From: MGR-bin208 sp043780275
GTDB lineage: Bacteria; Bacteroidota; Bacteroidia; Chitinophagales; Chitinophagaceae
Direction: 5' to 3'
DNA: 16,168 bases
NCBI GenBank assembly: GCA_043780275.1
Contig: JAYWCV010000153.1
Coordinates: 1-16,168 of the forward strand
Positions 6,059 to 13,193 of the stretch are shown piece by piece. Positions within the stretch are counted from its first letter, which is position 1; each line of letters starts with the position of its first letter. The notes beneath the pieces are model-generated. The model did no database searches, was not told where the DNA came from, and saw nothing but the letters and a program-made list of their open reading frames with translations. The translations under genes and the position numbers were made by a program.

Positions 6059-9016
6059 ATGAAAAGGCTGTGCTGTATTTTAGTATTCTTCACTATTGGC
6101 AGTTATTATTCTTTCGGCCAGCAATATCCTTTTATCAGGTTTACACCCCGCGATGGATTGGTTAACGCCAACGTATCAAGGGTATTTCAGGATACGAAGG
6201 GTAGAATGTATTTTTTAACAGTCAAAGGTTTTAGCATATATGATGGGTCAAGGTTTATCAATTATACTACTGATGATGGCCTTCCGGATGATATAGTAAA
6301 TGATATCATTGAGATCACTCCTGATTCACTTCTTATTGCAAGTAATACCAACAAACTGACGGCCCTGGTGAGGGGGCAACTAAAACCGGTGGAAATGGAT
6401 GGATTCATTCCGGTGATCAATAAATTTTATAGCGCTAAAAATAATTGGATATATGTTGCAACAGATCATGGACTATTTGAGTTAAGAAACAAAAAATTTA
6501 TCCTTGTTCCAGTGATGGATGAAAACGAAAAACCAATCAGGGATTTAGATGATCTGATTGAAATAGGCAATTGTTTTCTGTTAAGAAGGTATGATGCACT
6601 CAACAGATATAGTGACCTCTTCCTGATCAATAAAAATACCGGCAAAACAGAAGGTTCACTTTTAAATTTTAATTCATCAAGCATTCTTCCTGTTTCAGAT
6701 GAACGGAAATTACTTATTGTGGCCAATAATCTGATCTGGTGCTTTGACCTGAATGCCATGGGAAAAGGCAAGTTTGAAGAAGAAGTTCTCCCTTTGAAAT
6801 ATCAATTTTTAAAAAGTACCCGGTTAACGAATATAGTAACAGACAGGAATAAGCATACTTGGATAGTAATGCCTTCATCAATAATTCGTCTGGATACTAC
6901 GGGCCATCAACAATTATTTGACAAAAACAGTGGCCTGGACTTAAATAATCTTGAACATATTTTTGTTGACAGGGAAAATACAATATGGCTCATCAGCCAG
7001 GGAATTGGCGTAATTAAACTGGCAAATAACAACCTGGAGATATTGAACAGTTCATTAGGCGGCAACAATTTTGTAGCAACAGGAATTTATACTTCTGCAG
7101 TTACTGATTCTGTATGGATATTCAACAGGTTTGAAAATTCTTTATACTGCTTTCATCCAAAAAAAGTACAAAAATGGATTCTTGATACGTCGGTAAAGGT
7201 TACCAGTATACTGATGCAAAAAAAATCATTACTCATTTGTTGTACACACTCTATTTATAAGGCAGATGATATCAGGAGCGGGAAACCATTGCAGTTAAAA
7301 AAAATATATCACAACAGTGATGCCACTAATCTTGCCAGAACAATTACCGATGCATACGGCAATATATTTATTCCCGGCGCCACGATTACAACTATTTCTA
7401 TTTCCGGCGATACATCTGTTACGCATCTTCCCGGCTTTTCCGATCAGATTTGTTTTGACCGGCAGGGCCGCTTATGGGTAATTACCAGGGCCAATAATGT
7501 TTTTTGTTACAAGATTGTTCTGCAAAACAAACAGGCCAGGCTCATTCTGGAATACGATTTTTCAAAAAAAATTTCTGTCTCTCAACCACGATGTATTGCC
7601 ATTGACAAAGAAGGTAAAATATGGATTGGCACCCGCAATAATGGCATTTATTGTTTTACTATAAAAGACACATCAGTAACTGAACAGTTTCATTTTACAA
7701 TAGCAGATGGGCTGACAGATAATTTTATTTATGACATGGCTTTTGATAAAACAAATAACCCGTTGTTAGCCACGTTCAGCGGCCTTGATAAAATTTATTT
7801 TTTTAATGGCAGGTATAGAATTGCCAATATCACAGCTATCAACAACATGTATATGCATATAACAAAAGTGCAGGTTGATAAACATAACAATATCTGGTTT
7901 TCAGGAATGAAAAATATTATGCGTATTCCTGCCGGGGGAGTTTATACCAGTCAATTTGTACCTCAATTGCAAATCAGCCGGATTATAAATGGCAATAAAA
8001 GTTTGGGAATACCCAATGATGGCGTAATACTTCCCAATACAACTACAACACTTCGATTTGAATTTGCAGTCCCTTCTTCTCTGTATGAAAAAAGAATGCA
8101 ATACAGCTATAAATTAGATGGAACCGATGAAACTGAATGGAGTTCTGTTTCAAAAGAGTCAAGTTTTAATTTTGTAAACCTGAAACCGGGTAATTACAAA
8201 CTACAAGTAAAAGCATTTTTTCCTTCATCTGAATTAAACCCTCAGGAACTCAGTTATCAATTCAGCATTTTACCAAAGTGGTGGCAAACAGGTTGGTTTA
8301 AATTGACAATAAGTTTATTGATAATATCAGGTTTTATTATCCTGCTGCGGCTTTATTATGAAAGAAAAATTCATATTCAAAAATCATTACTGGAAAAACA
8401 TAAAGCCATTGAACAGGAAAGAAACAGAATCTCAATGGAAATTCATGATGACCTGGGAGCAGGTCTTACATCTATAAGATACCTGGCGGCTGGCCTCACA
8501 GGTGATTCAGCTCAGGCTACACAAGAAAAGCTTTCGAAAATTGTATCGTCATCCAATGAATTAATTGAAAACATGAATGATATAGTTTGGACAATGAAAG
8601 CAGATAATAACCCGGTGGCAGAAACCTTAAGTTATATCAGGAAACATGCTGCTGAACAATTGGAATATGCAGGAATCAATTATGAATTCCGGTTTCCGGA
8701 AATTATTTCTTTTGAATTAACAAATGAACAAAAAAGAAATCTGCTGCTAATCTCGAAAGAAACCATACACAATATTATCAAACATGCCCAGGCCACAATG
8801 GTTCATTTTATTGCCACAATAGAAAATAATTTGTTTTGCCTTTCTATTGCTGATAATGGAAAAGGTTTCACAGAAAATACGAATCAAAATACAGGAAACG
8901 GAATTAGAAATATGAAAGCAAGGGCTAAGGAAATGGGAGGCAACCTGGAAGTGATTAATAAAAAAGGAACTACTATTAAACTTACTCTTGAATTACCTTA
9001 TAGCCTTAACAGGTGA
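6059..9016 (+). CDS. Sensor histidine kinase with periplasmic beta-propeller and Y_Y_Y domain (985 aa)
   Basis: The order is: signal peptide (MKRLCCILVFFTIGSYYSFG); a long periplasmic two-component-regulator propeller of about 640 residues, with repeated segments such as TPRDGLVNANVSRVFQDTKG, TTDDGLPDDIVNDI, DREGKIWIG-like blades and IADGLTDNFIYDM; a Y_Y_Y domain (about residues 664-740, FEFAVPSSLYEKRMQYSYKL); one membrane helix (about 745-768); a HisKA_3 dimerisation helix with H796 (MEIHDDLGAGLTSIRYLAAG); and a HATPase domain with N-box SKETIHNIIKHA and G-boxes DNGKGF and GNGIRNMKARA. It lacks a fused receiver or AraC domain, so it is not a hybrid kinase of the SusR/HTCS type. It should phosphorylate the adjacent NarL-type regulator. 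ATG 6059 begins a clean signal peptide; GTG 6053 is the alternative. The sensed ligand is unknown. Confidence 0.92.
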   Translation: MKRLCCILVFFTIGSYYSFGQQYPFIRFTPRDGLVNANVSRVFQDTKGRMYFLTVKGFSIYDGSRFINYTTDDGLPDDIVNDIIEITPDSLLIASNTNKLTALVRGQLKPVEMDGFIPVINKFYSAKNNWIYVATDHGLFELRNKKFILVPVMDENEKPIRDLDDLIEIGNCFLLRRYDALNRYSDLFLINKNTGKTEGSLLNFNSSSILPVSDERKLLIVANNLIWCFDLNAMGKGKFEEEVLPLKYQFLKSTRLTNIVTDRNKHTWIVMPSSIIRLDTTGHQQLFDKNSGLDLNNLEHIFVDRENTIWLISQGIGVIKLANNNLEILNSSLGGNNFVATGIYTSAVTDSVWIFNRFENSLYCFHPKKVQKWILDTSVKVTSILMQKKSLLICCTHSIYKADDIRSGKPLQLKKIYHNSDATNLARTITDAYGNIFIPGATITTISISGDTSVTHLPGFSDQICFDRQGRLWVITRANNVFCYKIVLQNKQARLILEYDFSKKISVSQPRCIAIDKEGKIWIGTRNNGIYCFTIKDTSVTEQFHFTIADGLTDNFIYDMAFDKTNNPLLATFSGLDKIYFFNGRYRIANITAINNMYMHITKVQVDKHNNIWFSGMKNIMRIPAGGVYTSQFVPQLQISRIINGNKSLGIPNDGVILPNTTTTLRFEFAVPSSLYEKRMQYSYKLDGTDETEWSSVSKESSFNFVNLKPGNYKLQVKAFFPSSELNPQELSYQFSILPKWWQTGWFKLTISLLIISGFIILLRLYYERKIHIQKSLLEKHKAIEQERNRISMEIHDDLGAGLTSIRYLAAGLTGDSAQATQEKLSKIVSSSNELIENMNDIVWTMKADNNPVAETLSYIRKHAAEQLEYAGINYEFRFPEIISFELTNEQKRNLLLISKETIHNIIKHAQATMVHFIATIENNLFCLSIADNGKGFTENTNQNTGNGIRNMKARAKEMGGNLEVINKKGTTIKLTLELPYSLNR

Positions 9017-9063
9017 TGAGTAAGGCGAGAAACAACAAGTAATTTTAAAAATCAAATATTCCA

Positions 9064-9693
9064 TTGGATAAAATAAAAATTTCTATTGTTGAGGACCTTG
9101 AAGTGGTTAGGAATGGGCTGGCTGCAATCATAAATATGAGCAGTGACTTCGTGGTATTACACAGTTTTGAAACTGCGGAAGAAGCTTTGCCTGCCATCTT
9201 ATCCAACCCTCCGGATATTGTAATCATGGACATTCATTTACCCGGGGGTATGAACGGAATTGAATGCATTAAAAAAATAAAAGAGAAAAACCCGGACATC
9301 CAGTTCATGATGTTTACGATTTATGAAAACAGTGATACTGTCTTTCAGGCTTTGGAAGCCGGTGCATCCGGTTACTTGTTGAAAAATACACCTCCCTCCA
9401 AAATACTGGAATCTCTGAAAGAACTTTATGAAGGTGGTTCTCCTATGAATGCAGAGATAGCAAAAAAATTAGTGCTCCGTTTTCAGCATGTTGCCAGCCA
9501 CATGAGTGAATTTCATCTGACAGAAAAAGAAAAGCAGATACTTAACCTGGTTTCTAAAGGATATCTGAATAAAGAAATTGCCAACGAACTAAATAATTCT
9601 ATCAATACTATCAAACAACACATCCGGCATATTTATGAAAAGCTGCATGTGCAGAATAAAGCAGAGGCAATCAATAAAATATTTCTGAAGTAA
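9064..9693 (+). CDS. Response regulator, NarL/FixJ family with LuxR-type HTH (209 aa)
   Basis: The N-terminal receiver domain has the acidic pair E10/D11, phospho-acceptor D56 (IVIMDIHLPGG), T85 and K107 (GYLLKN). The C-terminal LuxR/GerE helix-turn-helix spans about residues 145-205 (LTEKEKQILNLVSKGYLNKE, ANELNNSINTIKQHI). HisKA_3 kinases and NarL-type regulators normally pair, and the gene starts 47 bases after the kinase stop. The two therefore form a two-component system and probably one transcript. The start codon appears to be TTG (9064-9066): the next in-frame ATG (9136) would remove the acidic pair, and there is no upstream ATG in frame. A non-ATG start and the absence of a Shine-Dalgarno sequence suggest low or coupled translation. 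Confidence 0.92.
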   Translation: MDKIKISIVEDLEVVRNGLAAIINMSSDFVVLHSFETAEEALPAILSNPPDIVIMDIHLPGGMNGIECIKKIKEKNPDIQFMMFTIYENSDTVFQALEAGASGYLLKNTPPSKILESLKELYEGGSPMNAEIAKKLVLRFQHVASHMSEFHLTEKEKQILNLVSKGYLNKEIANELNNSINTIKQHIRHIYEKLHVQNKAEAINKIFLK

Positions 9694-9730
9694 TACCCTC
9701 ACTCACATCATCCTTTTGGGCTATTGTGCA

Positions 9731-9744
9731 GCATTAATTAATGC
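9731..9744. promoter_or_regulatory. Perfect 14-bp palindrome upstream of the lipoprotein gene
   Basis: GCATTAATTAATGC is its own reverse complement. It lies between the regulator stop (9693) and the lipoprotein start (9810). A LuxR-type dimer could use such a dyad as an operator, but there is no second copy in the window to support this. Confidence 0.3.
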
Positions 9745-9769
9745 GAGAAATTTATATTCTCAATTCCAC

Positions 9770-9799
9770 TTAACCTTTTTATTTTATAAACCTTTTAAA
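9770..9799 (+). promoter_or_regulatory. Shared box TTAACCTTTTTA plus a half-repeat before the lipoprotein gene
   Basis: TTAACCTTTTTA (9770-9781) is identical to 5983-5994 upstream of the kinase. A related TAAACCTTTTAAA follows at 9787-9799. The pair ends about 10 bases before the lipoprotein ATG. It may be a promoter element or a regulator site. Confidence 0.35.
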
Positions 9800-9809
9800 A
9801 AAAAATATT

Positions 9810-10385
9810 ATGAAAAAGACAATTTATGTTAGCCTAATGGCTTTCGTGATGTTAATGGGGTGTTCAAAATCAGCAAACGATTTGAGCATTAATCAAGAAG
9901 AAAATCAGTTGAAATTAGCTAGTGGCGAATCGCATTCAGCTAGAACCGCAACGCCATTTGGGTTGCCGGGGGATAAAATAGAGGATGTGTTGGAAACTGC
10001 TCTATATTATCCGCCAGTCTCTTATACTGCACCTACAGATTATCCTGTATATGTTGCCAGTAACTATGATTTGATGGCACATTTTCGATATAAAAGTCAA
10101 GAAGCTGTAACTGGTGCAGTTGTTGAATTTACATTCCCACATATTAAATATTTTGTCCCTCATGTTCCTGCAGGTCGAATATATACTGTTAATAATGTAA
10201 ACAATCAAACAGTTATTACTACTATTACAAATTTGAATGCGGGATGGAACCCCATGTTTTGTTTTATTGTTAAAGTTGATTGTGGTAAAGGAAAAAGTGG
10301 TTTTACAACTTTTTGGACAGATATGAAAATAAATGGTGTTTCAGTAAAAGGAAGTATTAAAAACAAGGTTTTTGTTTGTAACTAA
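9810..10385 (+). CDS. Putative lipoprotein of unknown function (191 aa)
   Basis: I do not recognise the family. The N-terminus is a typical lipoprotein signal (MKKTIYVSLMAFVMLMGCSK) with lipobox LMGC, so Cys18 would be acylated and the protein anchored in the inner or outer membrane, probably facing the periplasm or cell surface. The mature part begins with a polar linker rich in Ser, Asn and Glu, then a likely beta-rich domain (YPVYVASNYDLMAHFRYKSQ, VVEFTFPHIKYFVPHV) and ends in KGSIKNKVFVCN. C151, C158 and C190 are the only other cysteines, and two of them could form a disulfide. Its place 116 bases after the response regulator, behind a palindrome and a box shared with the kinase promoter, suggests it is a target of, or accessory to, that two-component system. 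The 3' half is more AT-rich than its neighbours. Confidence 0.7.
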   Translation: MKKTIYVSLMAFVMLMGCSKSANDLSINQEENQLKLASGESHSARTATPFGLPGDKIEDVLETALYYPPVSYTAPTDYPVYVASNYDLMAHFRYKSQEAVTGAVVEFTFPHIKYFVPHVPAGRIYTVNNVNNQTVITTITNLNAGWNPMFCFIVKVDCGKGKSGFTTFWTDMKINGVSVKGSIKNKVFVCN

Positions 10386-10401
10386 AAACTCTATCCTATA
10401 A

Positions 10402-10641
10402 TTTGTAGTTAATCCAGTTACAACAACAATTTTGAATGCAGATGGTAATAACCAAACGTGAATAACAACTTTTTCTGGTGTTGACTCCCGACCTTTCTGT
10501 ATCAGTGAATTAAATAAAATTGTTTTTGCAAGTACAAGAGATGCAGGAAACTGGGATATTTATATGATGGATCCGGACGGCAATGGAGTTGTGAGACTTA
10601 CGGATGCAGCAGCAATTGATGATTATCCGTTTATTAAATAA
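10402..10641 (+). pseudogene. Remnant of a PD40/TolB-like beta-propeller gene, 3' end only
   Basis: In the frame ending at TAA 10639-10641 the translation reads ILNADGNNQT, stop, ITTFSGVDSRPF, CISELNKIVFASTRDAG, NWDIYMMDPDGNGVVRLTDA, DDYPFIK. This is the PD40 repeat pattern (NADG.NQTRIT...DS.P..S....I.F.S.RDG..DIY.M..DG....RLT). The internal TGA (10459-10461) stands exactly where the family has Arg, so a CGA-to-TGA change is likely. A further in-frame TAA at 10399 closes the frame upstream, and no start codon or 5' part remains. It begins just downstream of the lipoprotein stop, in another frame. Confidence 0.7.
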
Positions 10642-10657
10642 GAAATGATTTCAAATT

Positions 10658-10690
10658 AAAAAAAGACGTTGCCCATGCAGCGTCTTTTTT
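10658..10690 (+). terminator. Rho-independent terminator
   Basis: GACGTTGC (10665-10672), loop CCAT and GCAGCGTC (10677-10684) form an 8-bp stem with one G-T wobble, followed by six T (10685-10690). An A-run on the left lets it work in both directions. It follows the PD40 remnant and probably ends the transcript of the lipoprotein or two-component unit. Confidence 0.85.
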
Positions 10691-10727
10691 CTTTCAGTCG
10701 TAATAGAACAGATATGTAACAAGTTAA

Positions 10728-10788
10728 ATTCCAGACTGGAATAATTAAACTTAATAATGTTGATTTGAATTGTCGTGATTTTATCACG
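10728..10788. other. Two short inverted repeats in a gene-free stretch
   Basis: ATTCCA-GAC-TGGAAT (10728-10742) and CGTGAT-TTT-ATCACG (10774-10788) are perfect 6-bp stems with 3-base loops, 31 bases apart. Neither has a T-run on either strand, so they are not classical terminators. Nothing else is seen between the terminator and the lyase remnant at 10827. Confidence 0.4.
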
Positions 10789-10826
10789 CCTGGCCATTGC
10801 CACTGATGGTTTTATATTATAGTGAG

Positions 10827-10888
10827 ATGAAAAAAATATTTGAACCTGATATTTACGGTTCTTCCAGGCGAGGTTTGAAAAATTATAA
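10827..10888 (+). pseudogene. 3' fragment of a second tyrosine phenol-lyase gene
   Basis: The 64 bases from ATGAAA match the 3' end of tpl (about 5793-5858) at roughly 50 positions by hand count, including an exact 17-mer (10865-10881 = 5833-5849). After one missing base near 10851 the frame reads LRFFQARFEKL and a stop (10886-10888), identical in protein to the tpl C-terminus; before it the frame reads MKKIFEPD. Most differences in the LRFFQARFEKL part are at third codon positions. The rest of the gene is gone. It ends 8 bases before the stop of the convergent 602-residue gene. Confidence 0.75.
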
Positions 10889-10896
10889 AGTTCTGA

Positions 10897-12705
10897 TCAC
10901 CCCTCGCTGATTTCATAGCGGTAACTTAAAAAGTCTAATTCAACCTGAGCTAAATTTAATGATTCGACATATTGTTCTACCGAATCGGTGAATTTGCATG
11001 CGATGGCCCGATAGTATGAAATACCTTCCCGAAGATTTTTACAAAAAGAAACATAATATTTTTTCATTTTTATTAACTCCCCGTTGTGGCAATCAGTTAT
11101 TAATTTTTCTTTCAGGTAATCGATATATAAGTGCAACTCTGCAATAAACATATGAGGCCTGTTTGTATTTGTAACAATATTTGTTCTTCCATAAATATGA
11201 TCAACCATTGTTTTCAACGACACTATTTTTGAAAAATTGACAATATTTGGTCCGGGACAAATGGTTACGGCTCCGGTCTTTTTTACAAACGTTTCGGAAT
11301 AGTTGATAGCTGCAGCATTACTTAATCCGATACAAAGACATTCTTTTTGCAAAACCTCACTTCGTTGAAATTGAAATTCTTCTTCAGGCAAATTAAGTGA
11401 TTGCAATTGTGCAATTTTCAGTTCCTGGTATTTTTTAGATGCAGTGCAAATACGATCTTTTGTAAACTCGGCATTAAACGCCAAATGTTTTTCCGTACAA
11501 GGGCTTCCGGGCTTTCCCTTTTTTATCCGGTCTAATTTTTCCATGTCTGAACTTGTTCCTTTTAAATAATGAAACCGAATGCCCAGCGGAGAATTATTAC
11601 TCAGTAAAATATTTTCTTCTTTAGCTTCAGCAAGTAATTTCATCGTGTGTTCGTCAACAGTAGTTGCTTCCGGAACCAATAAAAATGGGGTTCCCCATCC
11701 GGTACTGTTTATCTGATAATGTTTGTGCATCAGTTGAGCTTCTTCATGTGTACCAATTCCACCCTGCACCGAAAACAATATTTCGGGAGGAACGGATACG
11801 TGTTGTTTTCCTTTTTTTACATTGGCATCTTTATAAATTTCAAAAAGAGAATCAAACAACTCTTGTCTTTTTATTTTAAACTCTTCTAAAATGGGCCCCA
11901 ACAAATAACCATCGGTAGCAAACGCATGGCCACCGCAATTCAATCCCGACTCTATCCGGAATTCGCTGACCCAAACACCTTTCTTTGCCAGGTATTTACC
12001 TTGAATAAGTGCCGATCTATAGTCACTCACTTTTACAATTACTTTCTTTGCAAAATTTCCGGCTTCATCCATTCCAAACGCATCACAATTTCCAAGATAA
12101 TTGTAAAGCCTCGGATTCATTCCAGCCGAAAAAACAACAGAAGCATTTTTCAAATTGCTTTTTGAAAAACCCCTAAGGGCTGCCACAGCTTCAGATCCAT
12201 CTTCAATCAACAATCCTTCCTTCGTATAGTTTTCCCTATCTACTTTGGTCATAATGTTTACATCAATATTGCCCGCACTAATCTGTGTTCTCAGAAACTC
12301 TTCAATTTCTTTTTTTATATGCCCGTCTTCGGTTCGGGTCATTTTGATATAGACGTGTTTCAGTTTACTGTCTTCGGGAAGCATTTCAAAATACTTCACA
12401 ATTTCTGACCCTTTTTCAAACGCCGCTTTTTTCAGGTCTTCAATCTGCTTATTCACAATAGTGTTAACCAGGTTCAGATAGTCCGTAATTCGCTTAGCCC
12501 TGAAATCATCTTCCTGTATCGAGATTGGATAATATTTCTTACCGGCAGTTGGATAATAATGTTTCCGCATCATTTCAATTAAGCGGCTTTCTACTATTGA
12601 AATGACGGAGGATATCCCGAACCGGGCAACCTTGATAGGTGAATCAATGGTAAAAGCCAAGCCCATAACGGGAATATGAAATTTGTGTGGAAATGATGTT
12701 TGCAT
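10897..12705 (-). CDS. Predicted flavoprotein, remote nitronate monooxygenase-like TIM barrel with Cys-containing C-terminal half (602 aa)
   Basis: I know no named member of this size. The N-terminus (HIPVMGLAFTIDSPIKVARF, residues 10-29, then GISSVISIVES) resembles the first beta-alpha unit of 2-nitropropane dioxygenase/nitronate monooxygenase proteins. GLNCGGHAF (254-262) resembles their EAGGH catalytic/FMN motif, and VQGGIGTHEEA (313-323) resembles the GGIGT phosphate-binding motif. Together they suggest an FMN-binding TIM barrel. Residues from about 400 on are not part of that family: PC403, IC420, ECLC (456, 458) and TICPGP (C483) could ligate a metal or Fe-S cluster, followed by a helical tail. 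There is no signal peptide, so it is cytosolic. It starts about 45 bases beyond the terminator of the preceding minus-strand operon and so is probably transcribed separately. Function is unknown; a redox enzyme is the inference. Confidence 0.7.
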   Translation of the reverse strand: MQTSFPHKFHIPVMGLAFTIDSPIKVARFGISSVISIVESRLIEMMRKHYYPTAGKKYYPISIQEDDFRAKRITDYLNLVNTIVNKQIEDLKKAAFEKGSEIVKYFEMLPEDSKLKHVYIKMTRTEDGHIKKEIEEFLRTQISAGNIDVNIMTKVDRENYTKEGLLIEDGSEAVAALRGFSKSNLKNASVVFSAGMNPRLYNYLGNCDAFGMDEAGNFAKKVIVKVSDYRSALIQGKYLAKKGVWVSEFRIESGLNCGGHAFATDGYLLGPILEEFKIKRQELFDSLFEIYKDANVKKGKQHVSVPPEILFSVQGGIGTHEEAQLMHKHYQINSTGWGTPFLLVPEATTVDEHTMKLLAEAKEENILLSNNSPLGIRFHYLKGTSSDMEKLDRIKKGKPGSPCTEKHLAFNAEFTKDRICTASKKYQELKIAQLQSLNLPEEEFQFQRSEVLQKECLCIGLSNAAAINYSETFVKKTGAVTICPGPNIVNFSKIVSLKTMVDHIYGRTNIVTNTNRPHMFIAELHLYIDYLKEKLITDCHNGELIKMKKYYVSFCKNLREGISYYRAIACKFTDSVEQYVESLNLAQVELDFLSYRYEISEG

Positions 12706-12748
12706 AGCATGTATGATTTATGTGATCCTGAAATTGGTTCTAATTTTT

Positions 12749-12780
12749 TAAAACAAAACACTGCCTGATAAAAAGCAGTG
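12749..12780 (-). terminator. Rho-independent terminator of the ric-U32-ferredoxin operon
   Basis: On the minus strand CACTGC (12780-12775), a 10-base loop and GCAGTG (12764-12759) are followed by TTTTGTTT. It sits 30 bases after the stop of the small secreted protein gene and before the 602-residue gene, and so separates the two units. Confidence 0.7.
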
Positions 12781-12809
12781 AGTGTATATTGACAGCGCAA
12801 AGCCTTTAT

Positions 12810-13193
12810 TTATTCTCTGCACTTTTCTTTGATTTCATGAAAAATATCATGTGCTTTGGTAATCATTTTTTTCAATTCGACATCCGACTTATTCTTTTTA
12901 ACTGCCACTTCAATCAGGCTGCATTGTTTTACCAACTTTTTTAGAATAGGGGCAGTAACGGTTCCGTTGAATCCTTTTGGAGCAGCAGAACTTTGCCACT
13001 CCTTTGCTTTGTTTACCAGGGCAGAAGCCTTTTCCCTGACAGGTTTCAGATTATTATCTTCGGCAGGATGAAATGATACACTCATCACCGAATGAAAGTT
13101 TTCCATCTCAAGCCATGTGGCTTGCTGCGAAAAACCTGCGAATGCCGCAAATGAAAAGACAAACATCAATAAGGAGATTTTAATTTTTGTCAT
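12810..13193 (-). CDS. Small secreted helical protein, His/Met-rich, unknown function (127 aa)
   Basis: A signal peptide (MTKIKISLLMFVFSFAAFAG, cleavage probably near SQQ at 22-24) precedes about 104 residues predicted to be alpha-helical. Visible potential ligands are M30, H34 (ENFHSVM), M37, H42 (SFHPAE), C91, H115 and H119 (HDIFHE), and C125. The pattern resembles periplasmic four-helix bundles such as the cytochrome b562/c' or CpxP groups, but there is no CxxCH, so no covalent haem. Metal or haem binding is an inference only. The start codon overlaps the 3' end of the YhbP-like gene by 14 bases, which points to translational coupling as the last gene of the operon. It is the only exported member of that operon. 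Confidence 0.72.
   Translation of the reverse strand: MTKIKISLLMFVFSFAAFAGFSQQATWLEMENFHSVMSVSFHPAEDNNLKPVREKASALVNKAKEWQSSAAPKGFNGTVTAPILKKLVKQCSLIEVAVKKNKSDVELKKMITKAHDIFHEIKEKCRE

Noticed and set aside
5857..10888. The 5-kb block between tpl and the lyase remnant as an integrative element flanked by duplicated 3' ends
   Set aside because: No integrase, recombinase or transposase is encoded, and the downstream copy differs mainly at third codon positions with a frameshift, unlike a recent attachment-site duplication.
11664..12165. Plus-strand ORFs of 71 and 79 codons opposite the 602-residue gene
   Set aside because: The coding signal lies on the minus strand, where the frame is open for 602 codons with flavoprotein motifs; the plus-strand translations have low-complexity, unlikely composition.
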